A stretch of 64,000 nt of DNA from Klenkia taihuensis. GTDB taxonomy: Bacteria > Actinomycetota > Actinomycetes > Mycobacteriales > Geodermatophilaceae. Position numbers and translations under genes: made by a program. Positions 16,732 to 26,862 of the stretch are shown here, in pieces (within the stretch, counting starts at the first letter, position 1; every line of letters starts with the position of its first letter). The stretch spans positions 1 to 64,000 of the forward strand of contig NZ_FOMD01000005.1 of the NCBI RefSeq assembly GCF_900112525.1, given 5' to 3'. The notes below the pieces were generated by a model that was not told the origin of the DNA, searched no databases, and was given only the letters and a program-made list of their open reading frames with translations.

Positions 16732-16762
16732 CCCACCGGTGGGGGGTCGAGCTAGTACCCCC
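16732..16762. promoter_or_regulatory. candidate XRE operator/promoter region
   Basis: CCCACCGGTGGG (16732-16743) is a perfect 12-bp palindrome. It overlaps a second repeat, GGGGGT (16742) with ACCCCC (16757). Both lie 25-55 bp upstream of the XRE start in the 232-bp divergent gap to the MFS gene. Confidence 0.45.
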
Positions 16763-16940
16763 TCTCGCTCGCCCTGCCACGCACGCGTAGGACGCGGTCT
16801 GCTGGAGCAGTCCACAGCTGGGCCACCGACCCAGCCCCGACCGGACGACGCAGCCCGGTGCACGCCATCCCGCCCACGGCCACCACCCCGCTCCCGGAGC
16901 GCCCGTGACCCCGATGGCGCCACAGCGCATGGAAGGAACC

Positions 16941-18209
16941 ATGAGCACCGCCACCTCGACGCCCGAAGGCACCGGCGCCGCACCGAACCTCCCCAGCTCG
17001 ACCCTGGCCGCCACCACCGGTGGCCGCCCGGCGGTCGGACGCGCGCTGGCCACCGTGCTGGCCCTGCTGACGGTGTTCGGGCCGATCTCGATGGACCTGT
17101 ACCTGCCGGTCCTGCCCGCGCTGACCACCGAACTGGGCGCAGCCACCTCCACCGCGCAGCTGACCATCACCGCCTGCCTGCTCGGCCTGGCCGCCGGGCA
17201 GCTGCTCGCCGGCCCCGCCTCCGACCGCTTCGGCCGCCGCCGACCACTGCTCATCGGCGTCGCCGCCTACGTCGCGGTGTCCCTGCTGTGCGCGGTGAGC
17301 CCGACAGTGGAGACGCTGGTGGCGGCCCGGTTCGTGCAGGGCCTGGCCGGCGGCGTCGGCATCGTCATCGCCCAGGCCGCCGGCCGCGACGTGTACTCCG
17401 GTGGCGCCCTGCTGCGCTTCTACGGCCGGCTCACCGTGCTCGGTGGGCTCGCCGCGATCGTCGGTCCGCTGGTCGGCGGGCAGCTGGCCCAAGTCACCGA
17501 CTGGCGCGGCATCTTCCTGTTCCTCGCCGTCCTCGGCGCGGTCATCCTGGCGGCCTGCCTGGCCGTGTTCGGCGAGACCCTGCCGACCGAGCAGCGCACC
17601 ACCGGCGGGCTGGCCCAGACCCTCACCGACATGGGTCAGCTGCTGCACGACCGGGTGTTCCTCGGTGCGGTCCTGCTCACCGGGTTCGTCAACGCAGCCC
17701 TGTTCGCCTACCTGTCCGGGGCCACCTACCTGCTGCAGGACACCTACGGGCTGTCCCCGCAGGGCTACTCCTACGCCTTCGGGCTGAACTCAGCCGGGTT
17801 CATGGTGTTCGGGTTCCTCGCCGGCCGGACCTCCGAGCGGTGGTCTGTGCGCGGCACGCTGGCCGTCGGCGTCAGCATGGTCGCCGCCGGCGCGGCCGGC
17901 CTGCTGGCCACCGCCGCCCTCGACCTGCCCCTGGTCGCCGTCATCGTGTCGCTGCTGTTCCTGGTCAGCGGGGTCGCTGTCACCACCCCACCAGCCACCT
18001 CGCTGGCGCTGACCGGCTACCCCCACATCGCCGGCACCGCGTCCTCCTTCCTCGGCATGGCCCGCTTCGCCTTCGGCGGCATCGCCGCACCACTGGTCGG
18101 CCTCGGCACCGGGGTCACCCCGCTGGCCCTGGTCACCGCCGCCGGCGCCGTCCTGGGCGCCCTGGCCTACCTGCTCACCACTGCTCAACCCGCACCCACC
18201 CACAACTGA
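16941..18209 (+). CDS. Bcr/CflA-type multidrug efflux MFS transporter
   Basis: A 422-residue transporter with twelve hydrophobic segments. The family signature near the first helix is FGPISMDLYLPVLPAL, and the loop 2/3 motif is LAGPASDRFGRRRPLL. These drug:H+ antiporters export antibiotics, sulfonamides or small metabolites. The ATG at 16941 follows GGAAGGA; in-frame upstream starts lack a site. It heads an operon with the cupin (12 bp gap) and lipoprotein downstream. Confidence 0.88.
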   Translation: MSTATSTPEGTGAAPNLPSSTLAATTGGRPAVGRALATVLALLTVFGPISMDLYLPVLPALTTELGAATSTAQLTITACLLGLAAGQLLAGPASDRFGRRRPLLIGVAAYVAVSLLCAVSPTVETLVAARFVQGLAGGVGIVIAQAAGRDVYSGGALLRFYGRLTVLGGLAAIVGPLVGGQLAQVTDWRGIFLFLAVLGAVILAACLAVFGETLPTEQRTTGGLAQTLTDMGQLLHDRVFLGAVLLTGFVNAALFAYLSGATYLLQDTYGLSPQGYSYAFGLNSAGFMVFGFLAGRTSERWSVRGTLAVGVSMVAAGAAGLLATAALDLPLVAVIVSLLFLVSGVAVTTPPATSLALTGYPHIAGTASSFLGMARFAFGGIAAPLVGLGTGVTPLALVTAAGAVLGALAYLLTTAQPAPTHN

Positions 18210-18220
18210 CAGGACCTCCC

Positions 18221-18628
18221 GTGCAGATCACCCGCAGCACCACCGCCACCGCCAAGGGCCCCGCCGACTGGTTCACCGGCGACGTCTACATCGACGCCGT
18301 CGCCGCCGCCCCGGCCCCCTCCCGGGTCACCGCCAACCTGGTGCACTTCATGCCCGGCGCCCGCACCCACTGGCACCGCCACCCGCTGTCCCAGACCGTC
18401 TTCGTCACCGAGGGCGTGGGCCTGTGCCAGCGCCGCGGCGGCCCCGTGGAGGTCATCCGCCCCGGGGACCGGGTGCTGTTCGAAGCCGACGAGGAGCACT
18501 GGCACGGCGCCACACCCGACCGGCTGATGGTCCACCTGGCCATCAACGAAGCCGACGACGACCACCCCGTCGTGCACTGGCTGACTCCCGTCACCGACGA
18601 GGAATACACCGCTCCCCCGGCCTCCTGA
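18221..18628 (+). CDS. cupin-domain protein
   Basis: A 135-residue single-domain cupin. Metal ligands are visible in motif 1, TNLVHFMPGARTHWHRHPLSQ-type (ARTHWHRHP), and in motif 2, EEHWHGATPDRLMVHL. It resembles the small manganese cupins related to hydroxynitrile lyases or quercetinase-like proteins. Twelve bases after the MFS gene and starting with GTG, it is probably in the same operon. Activity unknown. Confidence 0.8.
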   Translation: MQITRSTTATAKGPADWFTGDVYIDAVAAAPAPSRVTANLVHFMPGARTHWHRHPLSQTVFVTEGVGLCQRRGGPVEVIRPGDRVLFEADEEHWHGATPDRLMVHLAINEADDDHPVVHWLTPVTDEEYTAPPAS

Positions 18629-18671
18629 CCGGCCACCGCACACCCGCAGCCCTCGGAGGGAGAACCCGACC

Positions 18672-19249
18672 ATGCCTCACCTCGCTGACCACCCGGGCGC
18701 CCGCCGCAGGCGACGTCACGGCCGGGCAGTCCGCGGTCTGCCCGTGCTGGCGATGGCAGCCGCGCTGATAGCCGGCTGCGCCTCCAGCGAGCAGACGTCG
18801 TCGGCCACCCGCAGCACCCCCGCCACATCGACGCCTTCATCAAGCCCTCCGGACACCCCCACCACGACCGGCTCGACGACCCAGCAGGAGGGCACCGTGC
18901 AGATCAGCCTGACCATCGGTAGTGAGTTGATCACCGCAACGCTCGCCGACACCCCGACCGCAGCCGCCTTCGCCGACCTGCTGCCCCTCACCGTCAACGT
19001 CGCGACTTCAACGGCACCGAGAAGATCGCCGACCTACCTCAGCAGCTGACCACCGAAGGCAGCCCGGCCGGTCTGACCCCCACGGCCGGAGACCTCGCCC
19101 TCTACGCCCCCTGGGGCAACCTCGCCGTCTACTACCGCGACTACGCCTACTCCGGCGACCTCTACCTGCTCGCGCGGCTGGACGACGGACCCGCAGCCTT
19201 CGCCACCCTCCCCGACAACACAGCCGTCGAAATAAGCCTCCTGGGCTGA
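18672..19249 (+). pseudogene. frameshifted cyclophilin-like lipoprotein
   Basis: The first frame gives a signal with lipobox (ALIAGC), then QISLTIGSELITATLADTPT and AFADLLPLTVNV of the bacterial cyclophilin-like fold. At about 19001-19004 homology jumps to another frame, DFNGTEKIADLPQQL, then LALYAPWGNLAVYYRDY to the TGA at 19249. One base is missing (relatives have an extra residue before DF). Without the shift the protein would be about 192 residues. Either a true pseudogene or a sequencing error. Confidence 0.75.
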
Positions 19250-19296
19250 CGCCCTCCCGACATTCCCTGCACCGACCAGAACACGAAGGACACCCC

Positions 19297-20340
19297 ATGC
19301 GCGCCACCCTCATGTACGGCTCCGGCGACGTCCGCGTCGAAGACGTCCCCGACGCCCGGATCGAGCAGCCCACCGATGCCCTGGTGCGGCTCACCGCCGC
19401 CTGCATCTGCGGCTCGGACCTGCACCCCTACCACTCCATGGACCCCGCCAGCGGCCCGGTGCACATGGGCCACGAGGGCATCGGCGTCGTCGAGGACACC
19501 GGCTCCGACGTCACCACCGTCACCAAGGGGGACCTGGTCGTCGTCCCCTTCGCCTTCTCCGACGGCACCTGCCAGTTCTGCCGTGAGGGCCTGCAGGTCA
19601 GCTGCGAGCACGGCGGCATGTGGGACGACGGCCGCCACCCCAACATCGGCCTGCAGGCAGAAGCCACCCGCGTCCCCCTCGCCGACGGCACCGTGGTCAA
19701 GGTCCCCGTGGCCGCGGACTCCGCGCTCATCCCCTCGCTGCTCACCCTCGCCGACGTCTACGGCACCGGCCACCACGCAGCCGTCCGCGGCGGCGTCGGC
19801 CCCGGCTCCACCGTCACCGTGATCGGCGACGGCGCCGTCGGCCTGCTCGCCGTGCTCTCGGCCAAGCAGCTGGGCGCCGAGCAGATCATCCTCATGGGCC
19901 GGCACACCGCCCGCACCGACCTGGGCCGGGAGTTCGGCGCCACCGACGTCGTCGCCGAACGCGGCGAGGAGGGCATCGCCGCCGTCCGCGAGCTCACCGG
20001 CGGCCACGGCAGCCACGTCGTCCTCGAAGCCGTCGGCCACCTGCCCGCCTACGAGCAGGCCTACGGCATCGTCCGCCCCGGCGGCACCATCAGCCGCGTC
20101 GGGGTCCCGCAGTACGAGGACGCCCCAGTCGGCTTCGCCAGCCTGTTCGGCAAGAACGTCACCCTCACCGGCGGCCCGGCCCCCGTGCGCGCCTACATCG
20201 AGCAGCTCCTGCCCGCCATCCTGGACGGCACCGTGCAGCCTGGCCGCGTCTTCGACACCAAGCTCGGGCTCGACCAGGCCGCCGACGGCTACCGCGCCAT
20301 GGACGAGCGCCGCAACCTCAAGGTCCTCCTCCGCCCCTGA
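19297..20340 (+). CDS. zinc-dependent alcohol dehydrogenase family protein
   Basis: A 347-residue medium-chain dehydrogenase. Catalytic zinc ligands are in CICGSDLHPY and MGHEGIG. The structural zinc loop is incomplete (CQFCREGLQVSC, three cysteines visible). The cofactor loop is VIGDGAVGLLA, and MGRHTAR suggests NADP(H). ATG at 19297 with AAGGACACC before it. It is the last gene before a terminator. It probably oxidises or reduces an alcohol/aldehyde linked to the MFS locus; substrate unknown. Confidence 0.85.
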   Translation: MRATLMYGSGDVRVEDVPDARIEQPTDALVRLTAACICGSDLHPYHSMDPASGPVHMGHEGIGVVEDTGSDVTTVTKGDLVVVPFAFSDGTCQFCREGLQVSCEHGGMWDDGRHPNIGLQAEATRVPLADGTVVKVPVAADSALIPSLLTLADVYGTGHHAAVRGGVGPGSTVTVIGDGAVGLLAVLSAKQLGAEQIILMGRHTARTDLGREFGATDVVAERGEEGIAAVRELTGGHGSHVVLEAVGHLPAYEQAYGIVRPGGTISRVGVPQYEDAPVGFASLFGKNVTLTGGPAPVRAYIEQLLPAILDGTVQPGRVFDTKLGLDQAADGYRAMDERRNLKVLLRP

Positions 20341-20347
20341 ACCCAAA

Positions 20348-20378
20348 TGCCGTGCCCGCCCGAGCGGCGGGCACGGCA
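20348..20378 (+). terminator. terminator after alcohol dehydrogenase
   Basis: TGCCGTGCCCGCC and its complement form a perfect 13-bp stem with a 5-nt loop, 8 bp after the stop codon. Confidence 0.8.
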
Positions 20379-20417
20379 AACAAGCCACCCGGGATGACCC
20401 GAGTCGGAGAAGGTTGT

Positions 20418-20462
20418 GGTCCGGGTTGTGAGCCGGTTTCCGCAGGACCGCATACGGGGGCT
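20418..20462 (+). repeat. dispersed 45-bp repeat, copy 3
   Basis: This copy begins GGTCCGGGTTGTGAGCC and ends ACGGGGGCT. It is 82% identical to the copy at 13363 with no gaps, and keeps the GGTCC/GGACC arms of its stem. Confidence 0.7.
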
Positions 20463-20486
20463 TGTGACACGACGGGGATCACGTGG

Positions 20487-20530
20487 GTCCACCGCGGCCG
20501 CCGGCCCATGGGTCGGCGGCCGCGGTGGAC
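20487..20530. terminator. 17-bp hairpin between repeat and aldo/keto reductase remnant
   Basis: GTCCACCGCGGCCGCCG and its exact complement flank a 10-nt loop. It abuts the stop of the leftward aldo/keto reductase remnant and was probably its terminator. Confidence 0.75.
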
Positions 20531-21105
20531 TCAAAACACCTCGCCGATGGCTTGGTCGCTGGAGTCCAGGTAGCGCTCGCGCTGCTTGGTGCCGAACGGC
20601 CCGTACGGGTAGTCGTTGGGGGTGGGGGCGCTGACCTCGTCGAGACGGGCGGTCTCCTCGACGCTCAGAGTCAGGTCACCGGCGACGAGGTTCTGCTCGA
20701 GCTGGTCGAGCGTGCGCGCACCGATGATCGGGGCGGTCACGCCGGGCCGGTTCGTCACCCAGCTGTAAGCGACCTGGCCCGGGGTGACGTCGTGTGCCGC
20801 AGCGACTTCCCGTACGACGTCCAGGGTGGCCCAGTTCTAGTCCTTGGCGGCGAGGTCGCTGAAGATGTGCTCGTTCATTGGGTTGCCGGCCCCGGCGCGG
20901 GTGTCGGTTCCGGCCTGCTGGCCCTTGCGGTACTTGCCGCTGAGGAACCCCGACGCCAGCGGGGACCAGGGCAGAAGACCCAGGCCGTTGTGCAGCGCAG
21001 CCGGCACGATCTCGTACTCGATCTCGCGGGAGACCAGGCTGTACTGGGGCTGCAGCGTCACCGGCACCGCCAGGCCCAAGTCGCGGGCGGTGCTGACGGC
21101 GAGCG
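20531..21105 (-). pseudogene. C-terminal remnant of an aldo/keto reductase
   Basis: The frame encodes STARDLGLAVPVTLQPQYSL, then LGLLPWSPLASGFLSGKY, then a TAG at 20837-20839 after SDLAAKD, and continues NWATLDVVREVAAAHDVTPG and VTAPIIGARTLDQL to 20531. This is the second half of an AKR11-type barrel; about 170 N-terminal residues, including the catalytic Asp and Tyr, are missing. Homology ends near 21105, where an excisionase remnant on the other strand begins. Confidence 0.8.
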
Positions 21106-21109
21106 AGCG

Positions 21110-21238
21110 ATGGCCAACGGTGATCTGCCCGCACTCCGCGTCGGGCGTCGTCTGCTGGTTCCTCGGCTGCCGATGCTGGCACATCTCGGAGTGCTGACCG
21201 CCGGCCAGTCCGAATTTGGACGCGCAATCGCATCCTGA
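21110..21238 (+). pseudogene. C-terminal remnant of an excisionase-family helix-turn-helix protein
   Basis: ANGDLPALRVGRRLLVPR is the characteristic second half of MerR-like excisionase domains (GDLPxxRVGRR), followed by a short tail to a TGA at 21238. The first helix-turn-helix part is missing, replaced by the aldo/keto reductase fragment on the opposite strand. It is a trace of a mobile element that once entered or left here. Confidence 0.55.
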
Positions 21239-21290
21239 TCACCGTCCAGCAGGGGGCCTGAGCACATGCGCCCCCACCAGCATCTACGAC

Positions 21291-22469
21291 CTATTCCTCG
21301 TCCATCAAACTCTCGAACCGACGTGTGATGCTCGCGGGATCATCTGCCTCGTGATCCAGGTCGGCGTGCAGCGCCGACCGCAGATCAGGCAGATCTGGCG
21401 GAGCGTAGGCGGGGGTCACTATGTACTCCGCGGCCTCGGCGATCTCTGCCGTCCACCATCGTTGACTGCCGGTCTGTCTATGTCGGGCTGCTCGTCGATC
21501 CAAGACGTCGCCCCACAACGCCAGTTCCCAGCTGTTGGCCGCCGGGTCAAGGTCGATATCTCGTCTGAGCAGAAGCTCTAGCCGTTTTGCGAGCTGGACG
21601 GCTCTGGAGGACGAGGACTCGAAGGTGTCGAGTGAGAACGCCCACCACACCTTCCGCCGTCGCCGCGCGACGCGGCTCGCCAGGCTGGGCGCGGTGTCGT
21701 TCTCGATGCGCGCGACCACGTCGGAGAGATCCCGCACCAGTTGTTGGACCTGCTCGACCTCGTAACCAGCGTTGTCCGCAGCTGACGTCGCGTCGTCCGC
21801 GGAGGATGCTGCTCGGGACGCAGCTGCTGCCGCGGATTCGGTGCTATCGACCAGAGCAATGATCGGCTGTGCAATCGACTTGTCGATCTGCGTGCCAATT
21901 GCGTCCACCTGTCCTTGCAGCACTCCGACCGCGGACTGAAGCAGTGTCGTGGTCTGTTGGAACCGGACAGCAAAGGTGCCTGCTTCTCGGTCGAGATAGA
22001 CGCGAAGCATCTCGTCGTCGGTCAACGCCCTGGTCGATCGACCCTGACGTACCTGGCGACGCCCCTGGTCGTCGTAGTGCGGTGGTTGGGTTGGCCGGAC
22101 GACAAGACGAAGAAATGGATGGTCCGTTGCCACCCCCTCCTCCACGACGAACACGTCGACAGGGATGGGTCGGGTCTTGCTGGTCACATCCAGGACGCGC
22201 GCAACGGCTTTGTCCACACCTCTCGGCAGGCCGCACGGTTGCCCGATGACCACGCCAGTCGAGGGGTCTTCGACCTCTTCCACCCCGACCAATAGCTGGG
22301 CGTCGACCGTGTCTTCCGTCAGCGCGACCGTATTGGCGATAGCCGCGAGCAGATTCGGCGTAACTGCATCAATCTCACGCTTGAACTCGAACAGACCCGA
22401 CTCTCCAGCGTGAAGAATCCTCTGTGCGACTGGGCTGATGTGCTGGAAACGAGACGGCTCAGCGCTCAC
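21291..22469 (-). CDS. AlbA_2 (Schlafen-like) domain protein, 392 aa
   Basis: The N-terminal third (AGESGLFEFKREIDAVTPNL, LLVGVEEV, then QPPHYD) resembles the AlbA_2/divergent AAA_4 domain of Schlafen-like proteins, a nucleic-acid-associated fold. Residues about 165-260 are heptad-like and rich in Ala, Ser, Asp and Gln (VDSTESAAAAASRAASSADD), probably a coiled coil. The C-terminal domain is unrecognised. GTG at 22469. Codon use is less GC-biased than neighbours, suggesting transfer. The role may be defence or regulation, which is inference only. Confidence 0.65.
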   Translation of the reverse strand: MSAEPSRFQHISPVAQRILHAGESGLFEFKREIDAVTPNLLAAIANTVALTEDTVDAQLLVGVEEVEDPSTGVVIGQPCGLPRGVDKAVARVLDVTSKTRPIPVDVFVVEEGVATDHPFLRLVVRPTQPPHYDDQGRRQVRQGRSTRALTDDEMLRVYLDREAGTFAVRFQQTTTLLQSAVGVLQGQVDAIGTQIDKSIAQPIIALVDSTESAAAAASRAASSADDATSAADNAGYEVEQVQQLVRDLSDVVARIENDTAPSLASRVARRRRKVWWAFSLDTFESSSSRAVQLAKRLELLLRRDIDLDPAANSWELALWGDVLDRRAARHRQTGSQRWWTAEIAEAAEYIVTPAYAPPDLPDLRSALHADLDHEADDPASITRRFESLMDEE

Positions 22470-22546
22470 GACAGTACCTACTAATCCGCGTCACCGTCGG
22501 ACCGAGAAGTAGTATTCGTCGGCCTTGAGGACTGCGGTTCTTCTGG

Positions 22547-23446
22547 CTAGGCATGCGGCAACCGGTTCATCGTTTCGCCCCACTTGCGGAGGACGGGTAG
22601 TGCTGCGCGCTCCCACGCCCTGGTGGCCAGTCCAGCATGATCAAGTGCACGACCGGCGGAGTTGTAGACGCCGAGGACCGCGCCGCCGGTATAAGTCGTC
22701 AGGGCTTGCAAGCTCACGGACATCTCCGCCGCACCCACGCCGTCCACGGGCCTCCCGTTCCGCTGAAAGTTGAGAAGGCCCAAGGTGTGGGGTTGCGCGT
22801 GGACGACTGCCGATGCAACTCGATAGACCGTGCGACCGAGCTCGTCGCTTTCGTCGTCGGCCAGCATCTCGTGCACCATCTTCATCTCATGCGGCAGCTT
22901 GGCGTCAAGGAACCTCAATGGCGCCAGCTGTCCGTACCTAGGTCTATCAGTCATGACCGTGAAGCCGTGCCGCGCAGCAGTCTGTGTGATCGCCAGTACT
23001 TGGCTCACCAGTTTGTCGCGCGCCTGCGACTGCGCAGGACCCAACAAATTGTCGCGCTCCTGGTAGGAGGCCAATTGCACATTCATCGCGCGGCGAACCC
23101 GTTCCCGCACGGTGATGCCAGGGTCAAACTGCCAATACGCCCGCGCGGCCGCAACCATGACTGTTCGCGCAAGTGTCACCGGCGTGGTGAGCGTGTGCTT
23201 GGCCGAGAACAAATGAGCCATTCCTACGAGATGGTCGTGAGCAAGTACGAGGGCCGCATGCGCCGACATGGTCGCGTCCTGCACCGGCCGCGTTCCCCAG
23301 CGGCCCCGGTAGTACGGGTTCTCCTGGACTTCCCGAAGGACACGGCTACTGGCCGCCCACGGCGGCCCGTAGTCCTTCATCACCAACTCGTAAAACGCGT
23401 TGGCTAGGTTGCGGAGCTGGCTGCCCGCTTCCTCGAAACTGTCCAT
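22547..23446 (-). CDS. hypothetical protein, 299 aa, low-GC island
   Basis: The ATG at 23446 starts MDSFEEAGSQLRNLANAFYE. The protein looks helical and soluble, with conserved-looking segments PVTLARTVMVAAARAYWQFD, LPHEMKMVHEMLADD and YRVASAVVHAQPHTLG. The His-containing VHAQPHT resembles DUF5677-like or HEPN-like helical proteins, but I cannot assign it. Frame sequence upstream of 23446 is antisense to the enolase gene. It is in the same orientation as the AlbA_2 gene, 77 bp before it, and shares its lower GC. Confidence 0.65.
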   Translation of the reverse strand: MDSFEEAGSQLRNLANAFYELVMKDYGPPWAASSRVLREVQENPYYRGRWGTRPVQDATMSAHAALVLAHDHLVGMAHLFSAKHTLTTPVTLARTVMVAAARAYWQFDPGITVRERVRRAMNVQLASYQERDNLLGPAQSQARDKLVSQVLAITQTAARHGFTVMTDRPRYGQLAPLRFLDAKLPHEMKMVHEMLADDESDELGRTVYRVASAVVHAQPHTLGLLNFQRNGRPVDGVGAAEMSVSLQALTTYTGGAVLGVYNSAGRALDHAGLATRAWERAALPVLRKWGETMNRLPHA

Positions 23447-23580
23447 GGTGCGACTTTCCCACGCGCCTCCGACAATGGTCACGCAACAAGTCGAGTTGTG
23501 TAGTTCTGAGGCGCCCCTCCGCTGCTCGGAGCGCCGCCCGGTTGCCACGGCTCCACGGGCGTCACGCTGGGAGTTAAATT

Positions 23581-25856
<2,276 letters not shown>

Positions 25857-25867
25857 CGGGGGCCCGG

Positions 25868-26191
25868 GTGTTGTTCCACGTCCGAATGGACGTCGCCATC
25901 CCCCGCGACCTCGACCCCGCTGAACGCGACCGGTTGGTGGCCAGGGAGAAGGCGCGGGCGCTGCAGCTGCAGGAGCACGGCATCTGGGTCCACCTGTGGC
26001 GGGTGGTCGGTGCGTACTCCAACATCTCGGTCTTCGACGTGCAGGACACCGGCGAGCTGCACGACCTGTTGTGGTCCCTGCCACTGTTCCCGTTCATGCG
26101 GGTGGAGGTCACCGCCCTCACCGAGCACCCCTCGACGCAGCGCGCCGGTCAGACCGTCGCGGAGCCGACGGTGAGACCTCCGCACACGTAG
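25868..26191 (+). CDS. catC: muconolactone delta-isomerase
   Basis: A 107-residue ferredoxin-like protein (LFHVRMDVAIPRDLDP at the start, GIWVHLWRVVGAYSNISVF in the middle, LPLFPFMRVEVTAL near the end) that converts muconolactone to beta-ketoadipate enol-lactone. GTG at 25868. It follows catA in an operon. Its last 43 bases overlap the 3' end of the convergent SDR gene. Confidence 0.88.
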   Translation: MLFHVRMDVAIPRDLDPAERDRLVAREKARALQLQEHGIWVHLWRVVGAYSNISVFDVQDTGELHDLLWSLPLFPFMRVEVTALTEHPSTQRAGQTVAEPTVRPPHT

Positions 26192-26853
26192 AGGACCTGG
26201 CCGGTCACGAAGCCGGCCTGGTCGGCCAGGAAGAAGTCGACCGCGTGCGCGACGTCCTCCGGGGTGCCCATCCGACGGACCGGGACCGCGTCGACGATGG
26301 CCCGGGTGGTCTGCTCGTCGTTGGCGGCCTCGAACAGCGGCGTGGCGATGGGGCCTGGGCCCACCGCGTTGACGGTCACCCCCGCGGGCCCCAGCTCGAG
26401 CGCCCAAACGCGGGTCAGGCCGAGCAACCCGGCCTTGGCCGCAGCGTAGGCAGTGCGCTCGGCCTTGCCGAGGGCGGCCCGGGAGGACATGTTGACCACC
26501 CGACCGAAGCCGGCCGCCCGCATGCCGGGCAGCACGGCCTGCGTGCACTGGACGGCGCACCGCAGGTTCAGCGCGAAGGAGCTGTCCACCTGGTCGAGTG
26601 CCTGGTCCTCCAACCGAGCGGGGAAGACGGCACCCACGTTGTTCACCAGCCGGGTGACCGGCCCGTCGTCGAGGACCTCGGCCAGCGCGTCCGCGGCCGA
26701 GGCCGGGTCGGCGAGGTCGGCGAGCACGGTGCGCACCGCGTCCGCGGGCTGGCGGTCGAGCACCACGACGTCCCACCCGTGGGCGAGCCCCGCGTCGACC
26801 ACGGCGCGGCCGATCCCCGAGGCGCCCCCGGTCACCAGCAGTCGTGCATCCAT
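26149..26853 (-). CDS. short-chain dehydrogenase/reductase
   Basis: A 234-residue classical SDR: TGGASGIG at residue 8, NNVGAV in place of NNAG, SSRAAL, and YAAAK as catalytic Tyr/Lys. VVVLDRQ suggests NAD(H). ATG at 26853. It lies 9 bp downstream of the cyclase gene in the same operon, so the pair may act on one intermediate. Its 3' end overlaps catC on the other strand. Confidence 0.82.
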   Translation of the reverse strand: MDARLLVTGGASGIGRAVVDAGLAHGWDVVVLDRQPADAVRTVLADLADPASAADALAEVLDDGPVTRLVNNVGAVFPARLEDQALDQVDSSFALNLRCAVQCTQAVLPGMRAAGFGRVVNMSSRAALGKAERTAYAAAKAGLLGLTRVWALELGPAGVTVNAVGPGPIATPLFEAANDEQTTRAIVDAVPVRRMGTPEDVAHAVDFFLADQAGFVTGQVLYVCGGLTVGSATV

Positions 26854-26862
26854 GACAGCTCC

